From the NCBI GenBank assembly GCA_016702545.1, contig JADJDT010000042.1, positions 124,001-188,000 on the forward strand: a DNA stretch of 64,000 nt, written 5' to 3'. A program made the position numbers and the translations under genes. The DNA is from Pseudomonadota bacterium (GTDB lineage Bacteria > Myxococcota_A > Polyangia > GCA-2747355). Below the pieces are notes generated by a model. That model was not told where the DNA came from. It was given only the letters and a program-made list of their open reading frames with translations, and searched no databases. Shown in pieces: positions 17,495 through 26,224 of this stretch (position 1 is the stretch's first letter; each line of letters opens with the position of its first letter).

Positions 17495-19486
17495 ATGCAA
17501 AGCTCGGCTCGGCTGCGCCGCACGCTGCCAGTTCCCGTTTTGGCAGTGCTCGGTTTGGCGCTGCTCACCGTCGCCTGTGGGGACGACAAGAAGCGTCCCC
17601 CGATCGTCTTTCCAGATGGCTTCGGGTTGCGCGATGCGTCGATCTACCTCGACGGCCGCACCTCCGACCTGGGCGCCAATCCGGACCTGCGCGTCAGCCT
17701 GGAGGGGCCGGAGATCACGATCGAGACGCCCATCGAGGCGCAGATCGTCGTCGGCGACATCCTCAGGGTGCAGGTCAAGGTCACCGACGCTGACGGCGTC
17801 GAGGCGCAGTCGCTGCGGCTGACGCTGCAAGGCGCGCAGCCGGTCAGCCTGGGCCTGACGGCGACGCCGGACGTCTACGAGGCCCTGCTCGACGTGCGCA
17901 AGGTCGTCGGCAAGGGTCGGCTGTGGGTCGAGGCTACGGATCTGCTGGGCAACGCGAACAGCCAGGTGCGCCTCTTCGAGCGCGACCCCGGACCGATCGT
18001 GCTCTTCCTCTCGCCCTCCGAGGGCAGCCGCTTCCCGCGCAGCGTCTCGGTGCAACTGGTGGTGGCCGACCGCGTCGAGGTCACGGACTTCGCGACCCGC
18101 ATCGGCACCCAGAGCATCGCGCTGACCAAGACCGCTTCGACCGCCGATCGCTCCGTCTACGTCGGGCAGGTGCAGTTCGACGACCCGATGTTCCCCGTGC
18201 CGCTCTCCGGGCAGCAGGTCCTCACGGCCTCGGCGACCAACGCCAACGGCGCGCGCACGATCGTGAAGCGCACCTTCTTCGTCGACGACCAGGGGCCCGG
18301 CATCAGCATTCGCAGCCAGAAGGCCGGCGAGCTGGTCGGCCGCGTGATCGAGCTCTCGGCGGAGATCAGCGACCCGGCCGGCGTGCAACCGGCCTCGGTG
18401 CGCTGCGTGGTTGGCAATGAGCTGCAGAAGCGTGAGGTCGTGCTCGAGCCCGATGCGACCAACCCGGCCCTTTACCGCGGTCAGTTCGACACCCGTAACC
18501 TCACGATCCAGATGCTCTGGCCGGTGCTCTCGTTCCGCGCCGCCGACCGGCTGGGCAACGAGAGTCACCGCGACATCGAGGTGGCGCTCGACAACCGTCA
18601 GCCGATCCTGTCGCTCGACCCGCCCGAGGATTTTCGCGCGAAACGTGAGAAGGACGATCTGATCCAGTGCTCCCTGCCCTTCGATCCCGTCGGCAGCGAT
18701 GCGGCCGATGATCTCGACGCCGTGCCGCAGGTGACCGAGCTGCGCGCGCGCATCGAGGACCGCGGCAACAGGGTGCCGGGAGCGCAGATCGTGCCGATCG
18801 GCGGGGTGGAGGCGGCGACGGTCAGGCTCTTCGTGTTGCCGGGCGCGATCGGTAAACCGGTCGTCGTCGACAGTGACGGCGACGGCTTCTGCGACGCGAT
18901 CAACCCCGAGGTGGTGCCGCTCGGCAGCCGGCCGGATCCGGGCCAGGCCGTGGCGGTCGATCTCGTGCCGATCCCCGGCGAGGGGCTGGCGGACTTCATG
19001 CCGCACCTCTCCCCGCCGCTCCCGACCGGCTTGGGTTGCATCAACGGCGACGAGGCCAAGCCGCCCAGGCCGCTCTGCGACACGACGCCCTCGACGATGA
19101 AGTCGATCATCACCTACTCGACGAAGCTGCCGGCGATCTGGACCATTCCCCCGCTGCTGCGGGGCAACGATGACTACTGTGTCGGCGTCGGCTTCGACTT
19201 CCGCGCCAACGAGGTCCCGGCCGGCTGGGCCTGCGTCGCCGCCGAGGCGCGCGACGAGCTGGGGAACCTCGGCGTGTCGCGCCCGATCCGCGTCGCCGTC
19301 GAGTACGGCACCAGCCGGTTCTTCCCGGGTCCGGCGCCGGCGAGCGCCGGGGCGGCGCCGAACTGCACGGGGACGCTCGATGCCCGCAGCGGCAAGGTGA
19401 CGGCGCAGGCCTGCCGCTTCCGCGATTGGGAGGCCGACTTCGCTCAGGAGTTCCAGCCTAGCCTGGAGACCCGCCTCTTCCGCTAG
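17495..19486 (+). CDS. Secreted lipoprotein with Ig-like repeats, function unknown
   Basis: A 663-residue protein from the ATG at 17495, with gggagg ~8 bases upstream; the open frame continues back through lptD but that part is a shadow. Residues 1-29 form a lipoprotein signal (VLAVLGLALLTVACGDD; Cys ~27). The body is made of beta-sandwich-like units with repeated phrases such as VQVKVTDADGVEAQSLRLTLQG and IELSAEISDPAGVQPASVRCVV, plus FRAADRLGNESHRDIEVALDN, which resemble Ig/cadherin-like modules. Several Cys occur in the last third (LGCINGDE, LCDTTPS, DDYCVGVGF), and a DSDGDGFCDA segment is calcium-binding-like. No enzyme motif was recognised. It probably sits on the outer membrane. Confidence 0.75.
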   Translation: MQSSARLRRTLPVPVLAVLGLALLTVACGDDKKRPPIVFPDGFGLRDASIYLDGRTSDLGANPDLRVSLEGPEITIETPIEAQIVVGDILRVQVKVTDADGVEAQSLRLTLQGAQPVSLGLTATPDVYEALLDVRKVVGKGRLWVEATDLLGNANSQVRLFERDPGPIVLFLSPSEGSRFPRSVSVQLVVADRVEVTDFATRIGTQSIALTKTASTADRSVYVGQVQFDDPMFPVPLSGQQVLTASATNANGARTIVKRTFFVDDQGPGISIRSQKAGELVGRVIELSAEISDPAGVQPASVRCVVGNELQKREVVLEPDATNPALYRGQFDTRNLTIQMLWPVLSFRAADRLGNESHRDIEVALDNRQPILSLDPPEDFRAKREKDDLIQCSLPFDPVGSDAADDLDAVPQVTELRARIEDRGNRVPGAQIVPIGGVEAATVRLFVLPGAIGKPVVVDSDGDGFCDAINPEVVPLGSRPDPGQAVAVDLVPIPGEGLADFMPHLSPPLPTGLGCINGDEAKPPRPLCDTTPSTMKSIITYSTKLPAIWTIPPLLRGNDDYCVGVGFDFRANEVPAGWACVAAEARDELGNLGVSRPIRVAVEYGTSRFFPGPAPASAGAAPNCTGTLDARSGKVTAQACRFRDWEADFAQEFQPSLETRLFR

Positions 19487-19610
19487 CGAACCCTGGTCGG
19501 CGGAGCCGAGAGGGGAAGGAGCGGGGCGCGCGCGCCTCGGGGAGCGCCCGCCGCGTTTCGGGGTTGACGCCGGGCCCTCTCTGCGGCAGCTCTGAGCACG
19601 GACGCTCCGC

Positions 19611-22600
19611 ATGCGGGAACGCTTTCTCGCCCTCATCAGCCGTACCGTCGCGCACCGCCCGCTGCGGGTGCTCGTGGTCGCCCTGCTGCTCTCCGTCGTG
19701 GGGGCCGCGCTGCTGCCCGGCTTGCACGTGCGCGCCGGGCACTCCGCCGTGGTGTCGCGCGAGGCGCCGGAGCAGCGACGCTTCGCGCAGTTCCTCGGCC
19801 GCTTCGGCTCCCCCAACGTGCTCTTCGCGCTGGTCGAGGGGGGCAACGCGCCGCTGCGGCGGCAGCTCGTCGATCGACTCAGCAGCCAGCTGCCGAGCCC
19901 GCCCCTCCCGCCTGGCAGGCCCACGCCCCGCTGCGCCCCCGCGGCGGGCGACCGTGCGCCGGGCTGCGTGCGTGACGTCTTCGGCCGCGTGGCGCTCGAG
20001 CGGCTGCAGCGCTATGGGCTCTACTTCGTGCCGCAGGCGCAGCTCCGGCGCCTGGTCGAGGCGCTGGCCGACGAGAACGTCGGCATCCGCCGCCTGGCGC
20101 AGCTCGAGGACCTGGCGGGGCTGCTACAGCTGGCGGCCGAGGAGGTGGCCCGGCGCGCCCAGCTCCCGCCGCCGACGGGCGCCGCGGCCGCCGAGGCCGG
20201 ACGCGGGCTGGCGCTGGCGACGCAAGCGATCGACGCGCTGACGGCGGCCCTGCGCGCCCCCGAGCCGCGCGCGCTGGATCTGCGCGGGGCGCTGATGCAG
20301 CTAGCCGGAGGCGCCGCGCAGCTGCAGTCCGGCGTCGACGAGGCTGGTTATCTGCGCTCGCGCGATGGCCGGATGGCGGTGGCGATGATCCGGCCGCTCG
20401 ACGAGTCGGACGAGCCGGCGGTGGTCGTGCCCTTCGTGACCTACGTCCAGCGCCACGCCGAGGCGCTGGCGGCAGCGTTGACGGCGGCACATTGCGGCGG
20501 GGCAGCGCAGGCCGGCGGGGCGGGCGCAGTGGCCTGTGGCGCTGGGCCGCTGCGCGTGCGCCTGGCAGGTCTGCCCGCGTTGATCGTCGCCGAGCAATCG
20601 ATCCTCGATCGCGACACCTTGATGACCAGCGCCGTGGCCGCGCTGGCGATCGTGCTGATCTTCATCTTCGGCTTTCGATCGCTGCGCCAGAGCGTGCTCG
20701 GCATCGTCCCGCTGACGGTCGCCATGCTCTGCACGCTGGCCGCGGTGCGCCTGACCGTCGGCGAGCTCAATCTGATCACCACGGCCTTCATCCCCACGGT
20801 GCTCGGCATCGGCATCGACTTCAACATCCAGCTGCTCGCGCGCTACAACGAGGCGCGGCGCGCCGGTGCCGACGCGGTGGCCGCCGTGCAGACGTCGATC
20901 ACGAGCGCCGGGCCCGGCGTGCTGACGGCCGCGCTGACGATGGCGGGGGCCTTTGTCGCGCTGACCGCCTGCCGCTTCAAGGGCTTCGCCGATCTCGGGG
21001 CGATCTCGGCGATCGGGCTGCTCTTCGCGCTGGCGAGCGCGCTGCTGGTCGGGTCGGCGATGCTGAGCTGGCGCCCGCTGCGCTGGCTGCAGCAACCGCC
21101 GCGGCTGCGACACGCGCCCGAGCACGATCCGGCGCTGGCCCTGACGCGCCGGGTCTTCGCGCCGCTGGGCCGACGCCTGCTGCTGGGCGGGGGCCTGCTG
21201 GTGACCGTGCTGATGCTCTGGCGCGGTCAGAGCATCCCCTGGTCCTATAACTACCTCGACCTGCTGCCGGCCGACGCCGGGGCGGTCACCGCCGTCACCG
21301 CACTGGCGGAGCACACGGACTTCTCGTTCGAGGTCGCGGCGCTGGAGGCTGCTTCGTTGCCCGAGGCGCGCGCTTGGGGCGAGCGCCTGGCGCGCCTGCC
21401 CACCGTCGGCCGAGTCGAGTCGCTGGCCAGCTATCTGCCCGGCGATCAGGCGGCCAAGCGCCGCGAGCTCGAGCGGCTGCGACCGCGGGTGGCCGAGCTC
21501 GCCATCGCACCGTACACGGCGCCTGCGGCCGGCTTCGCGTTGGGGCGCTGGCGCGAGGGCCTCGAGGCGCTGGTGGATGGGCTGCAGGACGTCAGCTTCA
21601 CCGCGCAGCACGCCGGCCAGGACGCTGCGGCCCGCGGGCTGGCGCCAGCGATCGCGGCGCTGCAGCGGCTGCGGGAGGCCACGGCGACGCTGCCGGCGGA
21701 GCGCACGCGAGCGCGGCTGGCGGCGCTCGAGGCGCAGCTGATCGGCGGCCTGCGGCAGGCGCTTACTTTGGTGCAGCAGTCCGTCGCGCTGGAGCCGCTG
21801 AGCGAGGCCCGCCTGCTCGAGCTGCTGCCCCCGAGCGTGCGTGACCGGCTCTACGCCAAGGGCCACTACGCGCTCTACGTCTATCCCAAGGGGTCGCTGT
21901 GGGCGCCGGGGTTCCTGCCGCGCTTCGTCGAGGAGCTGCGCCGCGTCGACCCGCAGGCGACCGGGTTCCCGGTCTCGCACTGGGATACGAATGTCGCGAT
22001 CGAGCGCGGCTTCCGCTCCTCGACGGCGCTGGCCGCGCTGGCGATCGTGCTGCTCTTGGCCTTCGACTTCCGCAGCCTGCGCTACACCGCCCTGGCGCTC
22101 TTCCCGCTAGCGGTCGGCATCGCCTGGATGTGGGGCAGCATGAGCCTGCTCGGCATGTCCTACAATTTTGCCAACATCGTCGGCTTTCCGATGATCGTCG
22201 GCATCGGCGTGGCCTACGGCGTCTACATCCTGCATCGCTTCCGGCAAGAGGGTGAGCGCAACGTGCCCGCCGTGGCCCGCAACACCGGCCTCGGCGTGCT
22301 GCTCTCCGCGCTGGCTAACATGGCCGGCTTCGGCTCGATCGCCCTCGCCACCCACCGTGGCGCGCGCTCGCTCGGTCTGCTGCTCTTCTTCGGCTGCTGC
22401 TTCTGCCTGATCACGGCAGCCCTGCTGCTACCGGCGCTGTTGGGCGAGCTGAAGCGGGAGCGGTCCGAGACCGCTGGGGGGTTGGCGCGCCCCCCGCCGG
22501 CGCGGGGGGGGGCGGGGCCGGGGCCCCCCCCCCCCCCCCCCCCCCGCTCCGGGGGGGCCCCCGCCGGGGCGGGGGGGGGGGGGGGGCGGGCCCGGGCCGG

Positions 22601-22832
22601 GGGGGGGGGGGCGCGGCCGGCGCCCGGGGGGGCGGGGGCCCTCCCGAGCGGTCCTAGGGCGCCGAGGCTGCGGCCGCGCGGCCGCCGAGCGGGCGGGGTA
22701 GCTGCGCGACCGGCGGTAGCGCGGGGGTCGCCGGCGCTGGCGCATCGGCGAGGCGAATCGGCACGAAGAACAGCCGCAGTGTGCGCTGGCGTCCCTGGCG
22801 CTGGTAGCCGAAGAGGCCGCCCAGCACCTTGA
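19611..22832 (+). CDS. RND-superfamily (MMPL) exporter, HpnN-like; C-terminus uncertain
   Basis: The sequence fits an MMPL-type RND permease: an N-terminal membrane helix (~17-36), a long periplasmic domain (~37-330), a five- to six-helix bundle (~335-500) with SVVGA- and LVGELNLITTAFIPTVLGIGIDFNIQLLARYNEARR-type segments, a second periplasmic domain (~540-790) and a second bundle (~800-950) ending near LLPALLGELKRE. Such pumps export lipids or hydrophobic compounds. The organisation recalls HpnN, the hopanoid transporter, though no hopanoid genes are present here. From residue ~955 the frame runs through the G/C homopolymer tract (22483-22642) and then antisense to the next gene. The last ~115 residues are therefore not trustworthy and the true stop probably lies near 22480. 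Confidence 0.85.
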   Translation: MRERFLALISRTVAHRPLRVLVVALLLSVVGAALLPGLHVRAGHSAVVSREAPEQRRFAQFLGRFGSPNVLFALVEGGNAPLRRQLVDRLSSQLPSPPLPPGRPTPRCAPAAGDRAPGCVRDVFGRVALERLQRYGLYFVPQAQLRRLVEALADENVGIRRLAQLEDLAGLLQLAAEEVARRAQLPPPTGAAAAEAGRGLALATQAIDALTAALRAPEPRALDLRGALMQLAGGAAQLQSGVDEAGYLRSRDGRMAVAMIRPLDESDEPAVVVPFVTYVQRHAEALAAALTAAHCGGAAQAGGAGAVACGAGPLRVRLAGLPALIVAEQSILDRDTLMTSAVAALAIVLIFIFGFRSLRQSVLGIVPLTVAMLCTLAAVRLTVGELNLITTAFIPTVLGIGIDFNIQLLARYNEARRAGADAVAAVQTSITSAGPGVLTAALTMAGAFVALTACRFKGFADLGAISAIGLLFALASALLVGSAMLSWRPLRWLQQPPRLRHAPEHDPALALTRRVFAPLGRRLLLGGGLLVTVLMLWRGQSIPWSYNYLDLLPADAGAVTAVTALAEHTDFSFEVAALEAASLPEARAWGERLARLPTVGRVESLASYLPGDQAAKRRELERLRPRVAELAIAPYTAPAAGFALGRWREGLEALVDGLQDVSFTAQHAGQDAAARGLAPAIAALQRLREATATLPAERTRARLAALEAQLIGGLRQALTLVQQSVALEPLSEARLLELLPPSVRDRLYAKGHYALYVYPKGSLWAPGFLPRFVEELRRVDPQATGFPVSHWDTNVAIERGFRSSTALAALAIVLLLAFDFRSLRYTALALFPLAVGIAWMWGSMSLLGMSYNFANIVGFPMIVGIGVAYGVYILHRFRQEGERNVPAVARNTGLGVLLSALANMAGFGSIALATHRGARSLGLLLFFGCCFCLITAALLLPALLGELKRERSETAGGLARPPPARGGAGPGPPPPPPPRSGGAPAGAGGGGGRARAGGGGARPAPGGAGALPSGPRAPRLRPRGRRAGGVAARPAVARGSPALAHRRGESARRTAAVCAGVPGAGSRRGRPAP
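22483..22642. other. G/C homopolymer tract between convergent genes, possible sequencing artefact
   Basis: The stretch contains runs of 22 C (22524-22545), 16 G (22571-22586) and 13 G (22599-22611) and almost no A or T. It separates the RND gene from the convergent repeat-protein gene. Runs of C followed by G on one strand are what poorly read ends from both directions would leave, so the base order should not be trusted. A strong terminator hairpin may lie underneath. Confidence 0.7.
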
Positions 22833-25329
22833 CGTCGAGGTCGCGCGGGTGGTGCTTGCGCTCTTGTTTGGCCTGCAACAGCGGAAAGACGACCAGATCG
22901 TAGCCGCCGGTCTGCTTGTCGCGCCGGAAGTAGGTGTTGAGCACGACGGTGGTGCGATGCTCCCGGCGGTCGAAGCGCCAGTAGAAGGGGAAGACCACCG
23001 TCGAGCGGCGATGGGGGCGGCGGAAGTCCCAGTAGAGGGGAAAGCCCACCGTGCTGCTGCGCCGCTTGCCGCCAAAATGCCAGACCACGGGGAAGACCAC
23101 TGTATCCGTGCCATGCGGGCGTTGGCGCACCCAGACGCCCGGTGGTGTGAGATAGGAGGTGGTGCGGCGGGCCAGGCTGCGATGGCGCAGGAAGAAGGGA
23201 AAGATCGCCGTGGTGCGATCGACGTGGCGATCGTGCAGGTCCCAATAGAAGGGGAAGACCACGGTCGTCGCCTGGTCGATGCGCGTCAGGCGCCAGAAGA
23301 TCGGGAAGAAGACGTGCTCGGTGCGGCCCGGGCGCGATTGCGCGAAGTACCCCGGCAGCGTGAAGAGCATGCCGTGGCGGCTGCGCTGGTCGCGCGCGCG
23401 GAAGCCCAGGGGCAGCAGCACGTCCCAGGTGCGGTGGGGACCGCGCCAGTGGAAGAAGGGCAGGGCGTACCAGCTGGTGCCCGCCGCGCGGCGCTCGAAG
23501 CCGAAGAGCGGCGTCAGCAGGGCCCGGCGCTCCGCCTCTTTTCGCCAATAGAAGAGCGGCGCCACGGCCACAGAACGCCCGCCGTGCCGGTCGACCGCGC
23601 TGTAGAAGATCGGCGCCAGCGCCAGCGCGCGGCGCTCGGGGGTGCGCCAGTAGGCCAGCGGGCCGAAGATGCTCAGCGCCCGCTGCGCCTGCGGGCGTGC
23701 GAAGTGCCACACCAGCGGGGGCACGACGGTGTAGTGACGATCGGGCGAGCGGCGCTGAAAGAAGAGCGACACCAGGCCCGCGGCGTAGCCCGCGCGCTCG
23801 CTGCGCCAATAGAAGGGCCCACAGACCCACAGTCGCTCGCTGCTCGCGAGCTTGTGCCGGTAGTAGAAGAGCGGCAGGACCACGAGCTGTCGGCGCTGCG
23901 CGTCGGCGCGGAAGTAGGCCAGCGGAGCGGCGCCCCAGCTGGTCACCTCGGGCGTGCGGCGCCAGAAGAACGGGCCGATCACGCGCGTCGAGCGCTGCGG
24001 GTCGCGCAGGTGCCAGTAGAGCGGGAAGAGCACGTCGGCGCGCGCGCCCTCGCGCTCGCGCACGCCCCAATAGAAGGGGAAGACGACGAGGCTGCGTCGG
24101 GTCGGCTCGCGCACGCGCCAGAGCAGGGGAAAGAGCACGTCGACATCGAGCGTGGGGCTGCGGTGCCGGTAGGCCAGCGGCAGGAGGGCCGTGGTGCGCG
24201 CGCCGGCCGCGGGGCGCTCGAGCTCGACGAAGAAGGGCAGCAGCAGGCGCGCCCGGAGGTCGGGCCGGCGGTACCAGACGTAGGGTCCCCAGAGGCCGCG
24301 GTCGAGGCCGCGCGTGGTGTCGCGGTGCAGGCCGCCGATGGGGGTGAGCAAGAGCTGGCGCGTCGCGCTGCGCTCGTGGAAGTAGATCGGCACGATGGTG
24401 TCGAGGCGTCGCTGCGGCTCGCGCAGCCCCAGGTACGGTCCCGACCACAGCAGCCATTGGCGGCTGCCGGGGCCACCATCGCGGCGGTAGAAGAGCGGGG
24501 GGACGATCGCGAGGTGACGCTGGCCGCCGCTGCGGCCGGCGGCGAAGAGCGGCAGCAGCCCCACCAGCCGCTGCTGGCCCTCGCGCCGGTAGAGGAGCGG
24601 CCCGGCCAGCAGCGTGCGGCGCTGCGCCGCGGCGTCGTGGAAGTGCCACCCGATCGGGAACAGCACTTGGTGCGTCCGAGGGCCATGGCGGCCGGCGAAG
24701 AGCACGGGCAGCAGCGCGGTCGACCAGCCCGTCGTGCGGCGCTGCAGGTACCAGGGGCCGAAGACGGTCGTGTCGCCCTCGGGCGTGCGCTGGTGCCAGA
24801 ACAAGAAGGGCGGCACGACGAGATGCTGTCGTCCGGGCGCGCGCCCGACCCACAGCAGCGGGAGAATCGTGGCGCGCCAGTGCCGCGGGCCACGGTCGAG
24901 CGCCGCGAGCAGCGGCAGCGCGACGTCGAGCGTGCTGCCATCGGCGCGACGGCGGTGGACGAAGAGCGGCAGCAGCGCGGTCGTGCGGGTCTGCGGCTGG
25001 CCGGCGACGAAGCGCCAGAAGATCGGTACCAGCACCTGCGTGCTGCCGGCGGGGTCGTGTTGCGAGACCCAGGGGCCGGCGATCGTCGTCGTGCGCTGGC
25101 GCGCGGGGTCCTGAGAGCGCCAGAAGAAGGGCAGCACGCCGCGCGTGCGCGGGCTGCTGGCGGCTGGAGAATTTGGGGCGTCCGCGGGCGCCGCGTTTGC
25201 GCGCGCGCTCAGCAGCAGCAGCGCCAGACCCAGGCTCGCCGCCGCGAGGGCGACGCCGGCGGCCGGCCACGGCCACGCGCGGCGCAGGTGCGGAGAGCGG
25301 GGCAGACGCTGGTGGGATGCGACGGGCAC
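22654..25329 (-). CDS. Secreted protein of about 45 tandem ~18-residue [FL]P[LF][FY][WY] repeats
   Basis: The 891-residue product starts at a GTG (25329) with ggag 7 bases upstream. Residues ~1-47 hold a basic n-region and a hydrophobic segment (AGVALAAASLGLALLLLS) ending ARANA, a likely signal peptide. From ~60 to ~860 the protein is a run of units of about 16-20 residues. Each has a hydrophobic strand centred on Pro (TTVVFPFYW, ADVLFPLYW, TTALLPLAY, VAVAPLFYW) followed by a basic polar turn (RRDGG, HLRDPQR, DLHDRHVDR). I counted roughly 46 units by eye. The strand-turn rhythm suggests an all-beta solenoid or a very large barrel in the envelope. I do not recognise the family. It is downstream of, and co-directional with, the small secreted protein at 25544, across the 183-bp hairpin element. 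Confidence 0.8.
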   Translation of the reverse strand: MPVASHQRLPRSPHLRRAWPWPAAGVALAAASLGLALLLLSARANAAPADAPNSPAASSPRTRGVLPFFWRSQDPARQRTTTIAGPWVSQHDPAGSTQVLVPIFWRFVAGQPQTRTTALLPLFVHRRRADGSTLDVALPLLAALDRGPRHWRATILPLLWVGRAPGRQHLVVPPFLFWHQRTPEGDTTVFGPWYLQRRTTGWSTALLPVLFAGRHGPRTHQVLFPIGWHFHDAAAQRRTLLAGPLLYRREGQQRLVGLLPLFAAGRSGGQRHLAIVPPLFYRRDGGPGSRQWLLWSGPYLGLREPQRRLDTIVPIYFHERSATRQLLLTPIGGLHRDTTRGLDRGLWGPYVWYRRPDLRARLLLPFFVELERPAAGARTTALLPLAYRHRSPTLDVDVLFPLLWRVREPTRRSLVVFPFYWGVREREGARADVLFPLYWHLRDPQRSTRVIGPFFWRRTPEVTSWGAAPLAYFRADAQRRQLVVLPLFYYRHKLASSERLWVCGPFYWRSERAGYAAGLVSLFFQRRSPDRHYTVVPPLVWHFARPQAQRALSIFGPLAYWRTPERRALALAPIFYSAVDRHGGRSVAVAPLFYWRKEAERRALLTPLFGFERRAAGTSWYALPFFHWRGPHRTWDVLLPLGFRARDQRSRHGMLFTLPGYFAQSRPGRTEHVFFPIFWRLTRIDQATTVVFPFYWDLHDRHVDRTTAIFPFFLRHRSLARRTTSYLTPPGVWVRQRPHGTDTVVFPVVWHFGGKRRSSTVGFPLYWDFRRPHRRSTVVFPFYWRFDRREHRTTVVLNTYFRRDKQTGGYDLVVFPLLQAKQERKHHPRDLDVKVLGGLFGYQRQGRQRTLRLFFVPIRLADAPAPATPALPPVAQLPRPLGGRAAAASAP

Positions 25330-25364
25330 GGTGAGCTCCAGCAGAAGGCGAGGCTTGCCCGCAG

Positions 25365-25547
25365 CTAGACCGAAAACAAGCGCGTTCTAGCGCAAGCCGC
25401 TGGTTTTCCGCCTAGACGAGCCGAGAGGCGAGCGTTATGGGGTGAAGTCGCGGGGATTGACTCCCCGCGGCGAGGGGGCCATGCGAAAGCCCCCTGAGTG
25501 ATATCCAGCTCCACTACGAGCGCGGGACGCGCTTGTCGTGGGGCTAG
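25365..25547. repeat. 183-bp four-hairpin element, copy 2 (inverted)
   Basis: On the opposite strand it matches 13649-13831 at about 91% with no length change and the same CTAG ends. Hairpins 2, 3 and 4 are kept. In hairpin 1 both arms have changed (AAAA to ACGA on one side and to ACTA on the other), so pairing is partly maintained. The right end supplies the stop codon of the minus-strand gene at 25544; the left end is 35 bases from the next gene's GTG. Confidence 0.92.
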
Positions 25548-26182
25548 AGCGGCAGGATCATCTTCCACTCGCTGTTCTCCTTGAGGAAGCGCAGCTCGCC
25601 CTCGTCGGCCTGCGATCCGCCGCTGCGCCGGATCTTGAGCACGGCGCTGTCGCCCTTGATCTCGGTGCCGACGATCTCGAGCTGCACGTTGCTCCACTCC
25701 TGCTTGAGCTGGGCGCGGAACTTCTCCGGCGTGGCCTGCGCCACCTGCTGGCCGAGCAACATCTGGTAGTAGGCCGAGTGGGCGTCGATATAGGTGTCGA
25801 GGTCGCCTTTGAGGCCGGCGGCGCGTAGCCGCGCAAAGGCCTTCTCGGGGGTCGCGAGCTCCGCGCGCGGCTTGGGCAGCTGAAACGCGATGCGGGCCAC
25901 CTTTTCGCGCGGCAGGTGCACCAGCGTGCCGTTGGGCAGGCGCAGGGTCAGCATGCCCTCGTAGTAGTGCACGAGCTGTCCGATCAGCCGGGTCTTGTCG
26001 AGCAACTCGACCGCGTCGTCGGCGTGGGCTGCAGGTACGCCGGCCAGACCAGCCAGCAGCGCCAGTGCCATCGGCAGCGTCCCCATTCGCCCTCCGCCCA
26101 TACGTCGCCCTCCGCCCATACGTCGCTCTCCGCCCGTACGACGAGGGCGTGCAACTTCAAACGATCGTTGGAAATCCGGCAT
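25544..26182 (-). CDS. Small secreted protein of unknown function
   Basis: A 212-residue product from the ATG at 26182, chosen because GGAGG lies ~5 bases upstream. A long basic leader with repeated RRMGGG precedes the hydrophobic segment (TLPMALALLAGLAGVPAAHA), so cleavage is predicted near residue 54. The mature part begins DDAVELLDKTRLIGQLVHYYEGMLTLRLPNGTLVHLPREKV, like a short SH3-like or Sm-like barrel reading a surface. It then has a helical and strand-rich tail resembling a DUF4440/SnoaL-type cone (GELRFLKENSEWKMIL). Neither assignment is firm. It is probably cotranscribed with the repeat protein downstream. The leader is lengthened by three 18-bp DNA repeats (26088-26141). Confidence 0.7.
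   Translation of the reverse strand: MPDFQRSFEVARPRRTGGERRMGGGRRMGGGRMGTLPMALALLAGLAGVPAAHADDAVELLDKTRLIGQLVHYYEGMLTLRLPNGTLVHLPREKVARIAFQLPKPRAELATPEKAFARLRAAGLKGDLDTYIDAHSAYYQMLLGQQVAQATPEKFRAQLKQEWSNVQLEIVGTEIKGDSAVLKIRRSGGSQADEGELRFLKENSEWKMILPL
26088..26141. repeat. Three tandem 18-bp repeats in a signal-peptide leader
   Basis: Units 26088-26105 and 26106-26123 are identical (cgccctccgcccatacgt); 26124-26141 is an imperfect third. They encode repeated Arg-Arg-Met-Gly-Gly-Gly in the n-region of the secreted protein on the minus strand. Each unit adds six residues without changing frame. Confidence 0.85.
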
Positions 26183-26224
26183 CGAGGCCTCCGCGACCCG
26201 TTTAGCTCGGGCGGGCGCGAGGCG

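Noticed and set aside
17465..19924. Long minus-strand open frame (819 residues) opposite the lipoprotein and RND genes
   Set aside because: It has no recognisable motif, is His/Arg/Gln-rich, and lies opposite a well-formed lipoprotein gene; G+C-rich codons leave antisense frames open.
22223..25276. 1017-residue minus-strand frame overlapping the short-repeat gene
   Set aside because: It runs in another frame across the homopolymer tract and is Arg/Pro/Ala-rich; the repeat periodicity is only in the 22654-25329 frame.
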